From the NCBI GenBank assembly GCA_016777645.1, contig JADHRC010000012.1, positions 1 through 20,974 on the forward strand: a DNA stretch of 20,974 bases, in the 5' to 3' direction. This document shows positions 8,196 to 16,256 of the stretch, piece by piece. The first letter of the stretch is position 1; the number at the start of each line of letters is the position of its first letter. Position numbers and translations under genes: made by a program. The notes beneath the pieces were generated by a model. It was not told where the DNA came from and did not search any database. It saw nothing but the letters and a program-made list of their open reading frames with translations. The DNA is from Alphaproteobacteria bacterium. Lineage in GTDB: Bacteria; Pseudomonadota; Alphaproteobacteria; Puniceispirillales; Marisalimonadaceae.

Positions 8196-9053
8196 CTATA
8201 ACTTTGGTGCAGAGATAATAGGATTTCTTAATACACCCAATTTACCAATATCAACTTCTACAACATCACCAGGCATCATGTAAACCGGAGGTGTTCTTTT
8301 GTCACCAACTCCACCGGGGGTGCCTGTAACGATTACATCACCTGACGAAAGTGCTGTAAACTCTGATATATAACTAATTAGCCTAGGTATTGGGAAAATA
8401 AGATCAGACAATTTAGCCTTTTGCATAACATTCCCATTTAATCTTAGCTCTATCGGTAATTCTCTATAATCCCCTACTTCGCTTGGGGTAACCATAAAAG
8501 GCCCAAAACCACCAGTACCAGGAAAGGTTTTGCCAGGAGTAAATTGAGATGTATGTCTTTGATAATTTCTTATACTTCCATCATTATAACATGAATATCC
8601 AGCAATATGATTTAATGCATCATCTTCATTTATAAACCTTCCACCTTTACCAATCACAATTGCCATTTCTGCCTCATAGTCAAAACGTTCAGAATTATCT
8701 GGTTTAATCAAAGGTTGTAAATGAGCCACTTGTGAATCAGCAAATCTCGTAAAAATAGTAGGATTGTCAACATCAGGTCTACCAGTTTCCTTTTTGTGTT
8801 CCAGATAATTTAAACCAATACACATTATTTTTTCTGGGTCCGGTATAACTGGTAAAAAAGTTATATCCGAAAAGGATAAATCTTTGGTTTTTCCTGCTAT
8901 ATACTCTTCAGCCTGATCTTCCATATTCAATGATATTAATTCTTTTAATGTATTTACATCTGGGTCAATTTTACCTGTTAAGTCAACTATACCGTCTCTT
9001 ACTACAGCTCCGAATCCAGGTCTTCCTAATCTAATAAAGCTTAATAATTTCAT
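8196..9053 (-). CDS. Fumarylacetoacetate hydrolase (FAH) family protein
   Basis: A 285-residue FAH-fold enzyme. Residues 1-65 are the N-terminal domain; CIGLNYLEHKKETG (78-91) opens the catalytic domain. Metal ligands are visible as Glu127 and Glu129 in FDYEAEMAIVIG and Asp158 in CYNDGS; VTGTPGGVG (242-250) is also typical. Family members hydrolyse C-C bonds of dioxo acids, or isomerise, hydrate or decarboxylate ring-cleavage products (HpcE/HpcG-like, fumarylpyruvate hydrolase). Here it would process the meta-cleavage product made by the dioxygenase of the same operon. It begins 13 nt after the second extradiol protein, with AAAAAGG before the ATG. The exact reaction is inferred from context. 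Confidence 0.9.
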   Translation of the reverse strand: MKLLSFIRLGRPGFGAVVRDGIVDLTGKIDPDVNTLKELISLNMEDQAEEYIAGKTKDLSFSDITFLPVIPDPEKIMCIGLNYLEHKKETGRPDVDNPTIFTRFADSQVAHLQPLIKPDNSERFDYEAEMAIVIGKGGRFINEDDALNHIAGYSCYNDGSIRNYQRHTSQFTPGKTFPGTGGFGPFMVTPSEVGDYRELPIELRLNGNVMQKAKLSDLIFPIPRLISYISEFTALSSGDVIVTGTPGGVGDKRTPPVYMMPGDVVEVDIGKLGVLRNPIISAPKL

Positions 9054-9066
9054 TTCTTTTTCCTTT

Positions 9067-9909
9067 TTAAGATCTCATAATTGCATTTCCCCATAAATTT
9101 AGGGTTTTCTCTTCTTGAGGCCAGTTTTTGACAGGTCGACCATGTACCGTTTCTAATTCGGCAGAAATTTCTATCCAATTACCATCTAAATCTTCAATAA
9201 ATACAAATAAATTATTTCCTGGTCCATGTCTACCAGGACCCCACATCAATTTAATATTATTCGATGCAAAATGGTCACACCAATTTTTAATGTAATGCCA
9301 ATCTCCTACTTCATAAGAATGATGATCCATTCCCTTTAATGCTGACTTAAAACAGGCTATAGTATGATGTTGATGATTAGATGTTGTAAAACATGTTGCA
9401 AGTTCACCATTTTTTTTAACAACTCGATCAGTAACTTCAAAACCAAGTTTTTTTTCATAAAAATTCTGAAATGCCTCTACATTCTCTGAAGCAAACGTTA
9501 AATGTTGTAATGGTCCATACTTGCCTTTTGTAATCGAAATATTGTTTTCTTCTAAAACACCAAAACAGATGACATTATCGTCTGGATCTTTTACAGAAAA
9601 TGAACCAGGTTTATAATAATTTGAATCAAAATCTAGTAAAATCAATTCCTTTTCCATTACGAAATCCCTAAATCTAGAAAGATTAAGTTCATTCCTACAA
9701 GCCATTCCAGCATAGCTAAGATTTTTATCATCTCCTAAAGTAATTATTATTATTCTATTGGGACCTTCACATATAAGTTTTTCACCTGAAACCCTTAGAA
9801 TTTTCATATCCATAACACGTGAATAAAATCGCGCTAACTTTTCTGGATTATGGCTTTGTATTTCCAGATGATGTAAGAAAAAATCTGCTTGCACTGCACT
9901 TAATGTCAT
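9067..9909 (-). CDS. Extradiol-dioxygenase-type VOC protein (type I) with Tyr to Phe change
   Basis: A 280-residue protein with two vicinal-oxygen-chelate modules (about 10-120 and 130-255), the architecture of type I extradiol catechol dioxygenases. The iron ligands are readable as His136 (PLQHLTF), His196 (MDHHSYEV) and Glu247 (NWIEISAE). The second-sphere His228 (GRHGPGNN) is kept, but the active-site Tyr, normally nine residues after that His and ten before the Glu, is Phe237. The protein may be a slow or specialised dioxygenase, or a VOC enzyme with another reaction. Its ATG overlaps the IclR stop in an ATGA junction, so the two are translationally coupled. Fold is secure; catalytic role is uncertain. 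Confidence 0.87.
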   Translation of the reverse strand: MTLSAVQADFFLHHLEIQSHNPEKLARFYSRVMDMKILRVSGEKLICEGPNRIIIITLGDDKNLSYAGMACRNELNLSRFRDFVMEKELILLDFDSNYYKPGSFSVKDPDDNVICFGVLEENNISITKGKYGPLQHLTFASENVEAFQNFYEKKLGFEVTDRVVKKNGELATCFTTSNHQHHTIACFKSALKGMDHHSYEVGDWHYIKNWCDHFASNNIKLMWGPGRHGPGNNLFVFIEDLDGNWIEISAELETVHGRPVKNWPQEEKTLNLWGNAIMRS

Positions 9910-10700
9910 ATGTCTTCCTCTATTACAAAATTTCTATTTTGGTGATAAATTTTTATGTCATTAAAAATCTGGTTCATGTATTTCTCTATTAATAAACCAT
10001 AACTTGATAAATTTGCATAAATAATAGGTTCGTGTTCAGGTAGAAAATCATTTAAATTAAATATTGAACTAAGTGATGCGACAATACCTAATTTTTTATT
10101 GTTAATTGAAACAGCAAAACCGATAAGGTCTTTATCCACCTGACCTTGTGTGTAGGAATAACCTTTTTTTTTCTCTTTTTTCAAACTTTGTATATAAAAT
10201 TTTTTTTCTTTTTCTGTTTTAAATGTTTCACAATTTAAAAGTTGGTCTAAACGTTTTTCACTCATTTGCATCATTATTGCTCTTGATGTGGCGCCGTAAA
10301 TTAAAGGCATTAGTTTTCCTTTTTGATAACTGGTATTATATGTAAAGCTAGGACTTTTATAGTCTGCAACACACATAACCTTGTTCCCATAAAGTCTGGC
10401 TAAAATATTAACACTTACAATTGGGTTTTCTGTTGCTAATTTTTCTAAAAAAGGTTGCCCCGCCTTTATCAAAGGGTCTGACAAATTGATTGTTCTGTTA
10501 AATTTAATGAATGCAGGACCAAGTCTGAAATAAGCCCCTGCCGCACTCTCAAGAAATTCTTCTAAAACCATTTCTCTTACAATTCGGTATATTGTGCTAG
10601 AGGGTGTTTCTAATTCGTCTGAAATTTCTGCAACAGTCCATGAACTTCTGCCTTCTGAAAAAAGATTTAAAATTTTTTTATATCTAAGAAAACCAGACAT
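9906..10700 (-). CDS. IclR family transcriptional regulator
   Basis: An N-terminal winged helix-turn-helix (FSEGRSSWTVAEISDELETP, then STIYRIVREM) is followed by an IclR effector-binding domain (from about residue 75). IclR regulators such as MhpR, PcaR and PobR control aromatic-acid catabolism. I place the start at ATG 10700: it comes 1 nt after the monooxygenase stop and has AAGG 8 nt upstream. An ATG at 10718 would add six residues, overlap the upstream gene by 17 nt, and has no ribosome binding site. The gene sits inside the operon it probably controls, which gives feedback. The palindrome at 13229-13259 is the best candidate operator. The effector is unknown, presumably the aromatic substrate. 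Confidence 0.88.
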   Translation of the reverse strand: MSGFLRYKKILNLFSEGRSSWTVAEISDELETPSSTIYRIVREMVLEEFLESAAGAYFRLGPAFIKFNRTINLSDPLIKAGQPFLEKLATENPIVSVNILARLYGNKVMCVADYKSPSFTYNTSYQKGKLMPLIYGATSRAIMMQMSEKRLDQLLNCETFKTEKEKKFYIQSLKKEKKKGYSYTQGQVDKDLIGFAVSINNKKLGIVASLSSIFNLNDFLPEHEPIIYANLSSYGLLIEKYMNQIFNDIKIYHQNRNFVIEEDI

Positions 10701-10701
10701 T

Positions 10702-12174
10702 TTAAACCTTAGATCCATAAATTATGTTAATGTGATTATCGCAAAATTTTTTTAAATCATTACTTTTGGTACCCGCAAGAATAAATCTATCTGGACGAAC
10801 TATTAAACTATCAGTTCCAAATTTTTGTAATAAAACATCTAGGTCAGGGATATCCAAATAGTCTAATACTTTTATTTTTATTTGATTTTTATCTATTTTG
10901 TTGTTTGTTATTAAAATAGGCTCAGATGAAAATAAATTATCAATATCCCTATTGAACTCATCTTTTAAAGAAGGAAAAATCTTTCCTCTATTTATGTCAG
11001 AATTGTTGCCTAAACCTCTTCCAAGTTTAGGTTTAATTGTATTCATTTTTATTGAACCATCTGGCTTAATATAAACAGTATCTGAAACTTTTATTCCTCC
11101 AATAGAATTTAGTAGTTCTCCCATTTTCATGGCGGTGTTGATATAATTTCTTACATTAGAAGATCTTTCGCTTTGATAACTGTTAAGTAATTTTTCATTA
11201 TGTCCTTTTTTACAACATATACTTATTTTCCAGGCTAGATTTGAAGCATCTCTTATTCCAGCACACATTCCTTGTCCCATAAATGGCGGTGTTAAATGAG
11301 CAGCATCTCCTACCAAAAAAAATCTACCTCTTCTCCATTTTTTTGCGATAGCAGATTGAAATGTATAAACTGTCTTTCTTTCAATTATAGCTTCATTAGG
11401 TAATATCCATTTACTTAAGAACTTCCATAATTTTTTCTTGTCAAAAAACTTTTCCAAACTTTCATTATCTTTAAGGGCTATTTCCCACCTTCTTCTGTTA
11501 CCTACATTTCTACAGTAGGTTGCAGGTCTTTTAGAATTACAGTACTGAATTGTTCTATCAGGTAAATTATTTTTTTTTGTTTTGAGTATTACGTCAATAA
11601 CTGCCCACCTCTGTTCAAAACCTAAGTTTTCCATATCTGATTTAATTTCATTTCGAATAAATGAATTAGCACCATCACAACCAATAGTGTATTTAGATTT
11701 AACTGAGAACTCTTCACCTGTCATAGTGTTTTTGTAAGTGACAGTAGTAAATTCTTTTTTATTTATAGTTTTATGAACTTCAGTGTTTTGTAAAATTTTT
11801 ACTTTGCCAAATTTTTTTAATTTATTACGAAGGCTTCTTTCTAAGTCAGGTTGATGAAATCTATAACTTGGATACCATCCATTTTCTGTGATAATTTTTG
11901 GCCTAGGCCAATCTAGAATTACTTCCCCTTTTTTATCTATAAATTTTGTTCCTTTATTAATGATAATTTTTTTTGATAAACTTTTTGCAATACCTATAGT
12001 GTTAAAAACCCTCATTATTTCATCATCAAAATGCACAGCACGAGGTAAATCATATAAAGAAGCTTCTTTCTCCAAGATTAAAATCCTTAAGTCATTCATT
12101 GCTAACAAATTAGCTAAAGTACCACCTACAGGTCCCAAACCAACAATTACAACATCAAAATCTGTATGGATCAT
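10702..12174 (-). CDS. FAD-dependent aromatic hydroxylase (MhpA-like class A monooxygenase)
   Basis: A 490-residue class A flavoprotein monooxygenase that should add a hydroxyl group ortho to an existing ring hydroxyl, using NAD(P)H and oxygen. Visible motifs are GLGPVG (12-17) with Glu35, the DG motif at 167-168 (YTIGCDGANS), and the GD motif at 289-290 (FFLVGDAAHLTPPFMGQGMCAG). RAVHFDDE (45-52) is typical of 3-(3-hydroxyphenyl)propionate hydroxylase relatives. It is somewhat shorter than MhpA; most of the missing length appears to be at the C-terminus. The ATG at 12174 has no clear ribosome binding site and lies 18 nt after the dioxygenase stop. In the operon it would supply the catechol that the dioxygenase cleaves. 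The substrate is inferred only at class level. Confidence 0.9.
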   Translation of the reverse strand: MIHTDFDVVIVGLGPVGGTLANLLAMNDLRILILEKEASLYDLPRAVHFDDEIMRVFNTIGIAKSLSKKIIINKGTKFIDKKGEVILDWPRPKIITENGWYPSYRFHQPDLERSLRNKLKKFGKVKILQNTEVHKTINKKEFTTVTYKNTMTGEEFSVKSKYTIGCDGANSFIRNEIKSDMENLGFEQRWAVIDVILKTKKNNLPDRTIQYCNSKRPATYCRNVGNRRRWEIALKDNESLEKFFDKKKLWKFLSKWILPNEAIIERKTVYTFQSAIAKKWRRGRFFLVGDAAHLTPPFMGQGMCAGIRDASNLAWKISICCKKGHNEKLLNSYQSERSSNVRNYINTAMKMGELLNSIGGIKVSDTVYIKPDGSIKMNTIKPKLGRGLGNNSDINRGKIFPSLKDEFNRDIDNLFSSEPILITNNKIDKNQIKIKVLDYLDIPDLDVLLQKFGTDSLIVRPDRFILAGTKSNDLKKFCDNHINIIYGSKV

Positions 12175-12192
12175 TTTTTTTAAAGTTTCATT

Positions 12193-13164
12193 TTAATTAT
12201 TTTTTATATTTTGATAGAGCCAGGGACAATCAATTATCATTGGTGACCTTTTTCCTTCTTGAGCAGCTTGAATCCTTTTTTTTCTAAATTTCAACCGATC
12301 TTGATCTGGCAAATATAGTCTTTCATGTCCCCAAAAACTTGGACCTAATGTGGTTTCATGGGGTACCCATGTATTTGGATCAATAATTCTGCCTCCCCAA
12401 CCACTTTCTATAAAAAATCCAGAAGGTGTATGAGCATAAAATGAGGTCATGAAATCATTAGTATGCCTTCCCAAGGTATAGGCAATTGCACCTTCTTCAT
12501 ATTGAAGTAAGTCATACCCTTGGCCAACATCATCAAGATTTTGGTATTCTACCATAAAATGATGAAAACCCTTTTGGCCACTGCCGATTAGAGCAAAGCT
12601 ATGGTGGCGACTATTAACATGAAAAAAACATAAAGATATTGGATCAAAGCTGTAATCACTTATTTTAAAATCAAGAGCGTCTCTATAAAATGGGATCAAC
12701 TCATTTATATCGGACACATGTAATACTGCATGTCCCAAACCACAAACATCAGTTTTAAATCCAGAAATAGGACGTCCTGGTACAAACTTATCTTTATCAA
12801 TATGTGGTTTAAATACTAGCTCAATTCGATTACCTGCAGGATCGTCAAAATATAATAATTCTTCAACAAACCTCATATCAGTTAGGTTTTTATTACCTAA
12901 CTTCACTTGAACACCTATGGCTTCTAATCTTTGAGCATAGATTTGAAGATCTGACTTATTTTCAACCTCCCAGCCTAGAAAAGCAAGTTTATCTCCTGGT
13001 TCTCCAGAAATAGCAAATCTTTGTTTTTGGTTATCCATCCTAAAACATAAAGATTTTTTAGTATAATCTACTTTTTGCATACCTAAGTTTTTAATAGCAA
13101 AGTTTTGCCATTCATCTAATTTATCAGAATTTACTCCTATATAACTCAATGCATTTATAGCCAT
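12193..13164 (-). CDS. Type I extradiol ring-cleavage dioxygenase (BphC/HsaC-like)
   Basis: First gene of the catabolic operon; 323 residues, near the usual length for two-domain type I enzymes. The catalytic domain carries the Fe(II) triad His145 (GLGHAVLHV), His202 (GFHHFMVEY) and Glu253 (SGFFIESG), plus His234 and Tyr243 (GRHTNDFMTSFYAHTPSG) at the canonical 9- and 10-residue spacings. All expected catalytic residues are present, so it should cleave a catechol next to, not between, the hydroxyls. It resembles 2,3-dihydroxybiphenyl 1,2-dioxygenase-like enzymes, which act on bulky 3-substituted catechols. AAAGG lies 8 nt before the ATG. Oxygenase activity is well supported; substrate is not known. 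Confidence 0.92.
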   Translation of the reverse strand: MAINALSYIGVNSDKLDEWQNFAIKNLGMQKVDYTKKSLCFRMDNQKQRFAISGEPGDKLAFLGWEVENKSDLQIYAQRLEAIGVQVKLGNKNLTDMRFVEELLYFDDPAGNRIELVFKPHIDKDKFVPGRPISGFKTDVCGLGHAVLHVSDINELIPFYRDALDFKISDYSFDPISLCFFHVNSRHHSFALIGSGQKGFHHFMVEYQNLDDVGQGYDLLQYEEGAIAYTLGRHTNDFMTSFYAHTPSGFFIESGWGGRIIDPNTWVPHETTLGPSFWGHERLYLPDQDRLKFRKKRIQAAQEGKRSPMIIDCPWLYQNIKNN

Positions 13165-13191
13165 TAAACAAACCTTTTAAAAAATATTTAA

Positions 13192-13219
13192 ATTATATAT
13201 TATAATGATAATTTAACAA
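13192..13219 (-). promoter_or_regulatory. Sigma-70-type promoter for the catabolic operon
   Basis: Read on the minus strand, TTGTTA (13219-13214) is followed after 16 nt by a perfect TATAAT (13197-13192). Transcription would begin near 13185, giving a leader of about 20 nt before the dioxygenase ATG at 13164. The region is very AT-rich, so chance matches are possible, but the position fits well. Confidence 0.5.
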
Positions 13220-13228
13220 ATAATTTAT

Positions 13229-13259
13229 AGTTAAATTCTTATTATATAAGAATTTAACT
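13229..13259. promoter_or_regulatory. Perfect palindrome in the divergent control region, candidate IclR operator
   Basis: AGTTAAATTCTTAT (13229-13242) and its exact reverse complement ATAAGAATTTAACT (13246-13259) are separated by TAT. The centre at 13244 lies about 59 nt upstream of the predicted catabolic transcription start (near 13185). MhpR, the IclR-type activator of the E. coli mhp genes, binds a palindrome at a similar distance. The site also lies about 100 nt before the TRAP binding-protein ATG, so one protein could control both directions. The palindrome is seen; the regulator assignment is inference. Confidence 0.6.
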
Positions 13260-13359
13260 TATATAATTTAAAATAGAGTTTGATTTCTCAAAATATGTAG
13301 TTAATGATTTAGTATTTAGAACTAATGTAGTGTTAACATTTTTATAGGGAGGAATGTAA

Positions 13360-14394
13360 ATGAATAAGTTTATTGGATTATTAGTTACTTCAATAGTAAG
13401 TGCTGGATTATGTTTTCCAGTATTAGCTGATAAAGTAACTTTAAAATTTCATACAATGGTACCTATGCCTGCTAATTCCAATGCAAAATTTGTTAAACCT
13501 TGGGCAGACAAAGTGCAAAAGGAAAGCAATGGAGAAATAATAACAGAGATGTATCCTTCAATGCAACTTGGAGGCAAGCCACCTCAACTTGTTGATCAGG
13601 CACGCGAGGGTGTTGTTGATATTGTTTGGACAGTAGCTGGTTACACACCTGGTAGATTTCCAAGGCTATCCGTTTTTGAATTACCCTTTATGCCAACCAG
13701 TGCTAAAATTACGGCTCAAGCAGTCCAAGAATTTGTAGAAACAGCCGGTGCAGAAGACCTTAAAGATTATAAAATACTAGCTGTTCACGTTCATTCTCCA
13801 GGAATGATCCACACAAAAAATACTTTGATCAAATCAGTAAATGATTTTCAAGGACTTAAATTAAGGGGGCCTACACGTTCAGCAACAAGTCTTTTAAAAA
13901 AATTAGGAGCCACACCAGTTGGGATGCCAATTCCAGCAGTAGCCCCTTCTTTATCAAAAGGGGTTATTACTGGTATGGTTGTACCTTGGGAAATAATGCC
14001 ATCTTTTAAACTTCAAGAACTTACAAAATCGCACACTAATGTAGCAGGTAATAGAGGACTTTATACAACCCCGTTTTTATTTGTAATGAATAAAGCTAAA
14101 TATGAGTCATTGTCTCCTGCTCATAAAAAAGTCATTGATAATAACTCCGGAATGTCTTTAGCAAAACAAGCTGGTATTCTTTGGGACGGTTTTGAGGGGC
14201 CTGCCCGAGATTTAGCAGTTAAAGCTGGTGGAGAATTTCATGTGCTTTCTGGAGAACCATTAGCAGAAATTAAAAAAGCTGCCGACGAAGTTATTATGGA
14301 CTGGATTAAAGATGCTAATAGCAAAGGTCTTGATGGACAAAAACTTTTCGATACAGCCAAATCATTAATTTCAAAATACGAAAAAATGAGCTAA
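13360..14394 (+). CDS. TRAP transporter periplasmic substrate-binding protein (DctP type), divergent from the aromatic cluster
   Basis: A 344-residue DctP-family protein. The signal peptide is 1-23, cleaved after VLA before DKVTLKFH. The conserved ligand-carboxylate Arg is Arg169 in FQGLKLRGPTR, matching the 'G.K.R.P' site of SiaP/DctP proteins. GGAGG precedes the ATG by 6 nt, a strong site fitting an abundant periplasmic protein. It heads a DctPQM operon transcribed away from the ring-cleavage genes and sharing their control region. Import of an aromatic carboxylate is therefore the natural inference; TRAP systems for coumarate-like and other aromatic acids are known. A strong hairpin begins 34 nt after the stop. 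Confidence 0.92.
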   Translation: MNKFIGLLVTSIVSAGLCFPVLADKVTLKFHTMVPMPANSNAKFVKPWADKVQKESNGEIITEMYPSMQLGGKPPQLVDQAREGVVDIVWTVAGYTPGRFPRLSVFELPFMPTSAKITAQAVQEFVETAGAEDLKDYKILAVHVHSPGMIHTKNTLIKSVNDFQGLKLRGPTRSATSLLKKLGATPVGMPIPAVAPSLSKGVITGMVVPWEIMPSFKLQELTKSHTNVAGNRGLYTTPFLFVMNKAKYESLSPAHKKVIDNNSGMSLAKQAGILWDGFEGPARDLAVKAGGEFHVLSGEPLAEIKKAADEVIMDWIKDANSKGLDGQKLFDTAKSLISKYEKMS

Positions 14395-14404
14395 AACTTC
14401 TTTT

Positions 14405-14932
14405 ATGGGTTTTGAAAAAAAAAATTTTTTTAATATACGCCCAAAAAGTAGTTTTGGGCGTATATTAAACCTTACATCTAGGTGTTTTGCAATATTTGGT
14501 GGTTTTGTTTTATTAACAGCAGCTTTAATAAGTATTTTTTCTATTTTTGGGAGGGTTGTTTTCTCATTACCTATTCTAGGGGACTTTGAATTAGTTGAAA
14601 TTGCTTGCGCTGTGGCCATTGGTTCTTTTTTACCTCTTTGTCATCTCAAAAATGGGAATGTAATAGTTGATTTCATAACAGCTAATTTATCAAAAAAAAA
14701 ACTGAACTTTTTAGATGCAGTTAGTTCTCTAATTTTTGGTTTAGTAGCTCTTTTCTTTAGCTCCAGGATGATACTAGGTGCAAAAGACATGTACATTTAT
14801 CAAGAAGAGACCATGCTTTTAGCGTTTCCTATTTGGATTCCCTTTTTACCAGTTATTCTTTCTTTTTTTCTTCTTACTATTTGTTGTTTTTATACTTTTG
14901 TCTTAAAAATCAATGAAATATTAGGAAATTAA
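14405..14932 (+). CDS. TRAP transporter small permease subunit (DctQ type)
   Basis: A 175-residue membrane protein with four hydrophobic spans (about 29-52, 61-80, 99-121 and 142-167). The segment FSIFGRVVFSLPILGDFELVEIACAVA matches the DctQ pattern 'R.vf....w.eEla'. It joins the DctM subunit to form the permease. The gene starts 10 nt after the binding-protein stop, with no recognisable ribosome binding site before ATG 14405 and no other in-frame ATG before the first span. The first 22 codons contain an A10T7 run and an 18-bp hairpin, an unusual start that should hinder ribosome access. DctM follows after 6 nt. Confidence 0.88.
   Translation: MGFEKKNFFNIRPKSSFGRILNLTSRCFAIFGGFVLLTAALISIFSIFGRVVFSLPILGDFELVEIACAVAIGSFLPLCHLKNGNVIVDFITANLSKKKLNFLDAVSSLIFGLVALFFSSRMILGAKDMYIYQEETMLLAFPIWIPFLPVILSFFLLTICCFYTFVLKINEILGN
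14429..14469 (+). repeat. 18-bp stem-loop between the binding-protein and permease genes, inside the dctQ 5' end
   Basis: TTTAATATACGCCCAAAA (14429-14446) pairs exactly with TTTTGGGCGTATATTAAA (14452-14469) around the 5-nt loop AGTAG. No T-run follows on the plus strand, so it is not a simple intrinsic terminator for the upstream gene. It may protect the 3' end of the binding-protein mRNA or slow translation of the small permease. It overlaps codons of the predicted DctQ N-terminus (residues about 9-22). Confidence 0.8.
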
Positions 14933-14938
14933 TTTTAA

Positions 14939-16255
14939 ATGGATAAATTCAGCCTTGGTATAATAGCTTTTCCTATATTATTTTCTATGTTAGCTCTAAG
15001 AATACCTATTGGTTTATCTATGCTAATAGTAGGATGTACAGGCACAATCTTGATTGCTGGGTGGCTTCCTATTTTATCCCAAGTAAAAACAAGCGCATGG
15101 CATTTATTCTCAAACTATTCCCTATCAGTTATTCCTCTTTTCTTATTAATGGGAAATTTTGCTGGTAAAGCAGGTATGAGTGAAGCTCTATTTAAATTCA
15201 CAGGAGCTTGCTTGGGACATAGAAAAGGTGGTGTGGCTATGGCCGCAATCGGTGCTTGCGCTGGTTTTGGAGCAATTTGTGGATCATCGCTAGCAACAGC
15301 TGCAACTATGGGAAAAGTTGCTCTCCCAGAGTTAAGAAGACTTGGTTATTCTGGGGCTTTAAGTACTGGAACATTAGCTGCTGGAGGTACTTTAGGCATA
15401 CTTATACCTCCATCTATTATTTTAATAATATACTCTATTTTAACTGAACAGAATATTGCTAAGATGTTTTTAGCAGCTTTTATACCAGGTATTTTAGCTG
15501 CTCTAGGGTACATATTAGCAATTGCTTTATATGTAAGATTTGTAAAAAATTCTGGTCCAACTAAAGCTAGAATAGGTTGGAGAGAAAGATTCATACTATT
15601 TAAAAATATATGGCAAATTATCCTTATTTTCTTAGTTATGATTGGCGGTATCTATTTAGGATGGTTTACTCCTACTGAAGGTGGTGCTATCGGAGCAGGC
15701 GGAGCAGGATTAATTGCTATTTTAAGTAAAAATTTTAAGCTAAATGACTTAATAGATGTGATAGAAAGCACAGCAATTACGTCTGCAATGATATTTCTAG
15801 TTTTATTAGGGGCTGAATTCTTTAACTCTTTTATTGCGTTAACTCAGTTGCCTAACCAGCTTGGAGAAATTGCTTTAGAAAATAATTTATCTCCTTTTTT
15901 GATCGTTGCTTGTATTTTAGTATTATACCTGTTTTTAGGTTGTCTTATGGATAGTTTAGCAATGATACTTTTAACTATCCCTGTTTTTTTTCCTCTAATA
16001 ATGAGCCTTGACTTTGGAATGACACCAGAAGAAACAGCAATATGGTTTGGTATTTTAACACTCATTGTTGTAGAAGTGGGGTTAATCACACCACCAGTTG
16101 GCTTAAATGTTTTTATAATAAATAAAATGGCAGGTGATGTAAGTATATCTCAAACATTTAAGGGCGTTTTACCCTTTTTAATTAGTGATATAATTAGAGT
16201 TATTATTTTATTTCTTTTCCCTGGAATAACATTATTGCTATTAAAAATTATTTAA
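14939..16255 (+). CDS. TRAP transporter large permease subunit (DctM type)
   Basis: A 438-residue protein of the ion transporter superfamily, normal DctM length, with about 12 hydrophobic spans. Recognisable DctM features are the early RIPIGLSML, SVIPLFLLMGNFAGKAG, GGTLGILIPPSIILIIY, the second-half TPTEGGAIGA and the C-terminal LITPPVGLNVFIIN. This subunit forms the substrate path, coupling uptake to an ion gradient. It follows DctQ by 6 nt and is followed after 1 nt by a 75-residue unknown gene, so the operon is P-Q-M-unknown. AGGAAA lies about 11 nt before the ATG. Family assignment is certain; the substrate is that of the binding protein at 13360-14394. Confidence 0.94.
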   Translation: MDKFSLGIIAFPILFSMLALRIPIGLSMLIVGCTGTILIAGWLPILSQVKTSAWHLFSNYSLSVIPLFLLMGNFAGKAGMSEALFKFTGACLGHRKGGVAMAAIGACAGFGAICGSSLATAATMGKVALPELRRLGYSGALSTGTLAAGGTLGILIPPSIILIIYSILTEQNIAKMFLAAFIPGILAALGYILAIALYVRFVKNSGPTKARIGWRERFILFKNIWQIILIFLVMIGGIYLGWFTPTEGGAIGAGGAGLIAILSKNFKLNDLIDVIESTAITSAMIFLVLLGAEFFNSFIALTQLPNQLGEIALENNLSPFLIVACILVLYLFLGCLMDSLAMILLTIPVFFPLIMSLDFGMTPEETAIWFGILTLIVVEVGLITPPVGLNVFIINKMAGDVSISQTFKGVLPFLISDIIRVIILFLFPGITLLLLKII

Positions 16256-16256
16256 A

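Noticed and set aside
12180..12191. Three-codon frame (ATG AAA CTT TAA) between dioxygenase and monooxygenase genes
   Set aside because: Possibly a coupling element, but too short and too likely by chance in AT-rich sequence to call.
11888..12196. 102-residue open frame opposite the monooxygenase N-terminus
   Set aside because: It mirrors the FAD-binding region; no start signals and no recognisable domain.
14371..14619. 82-residue minus-strand open frame across the dctP-dctQ junction
   Set aside because: It exists because the 18-bp palindrome reads similarly on both strands; no start signals.
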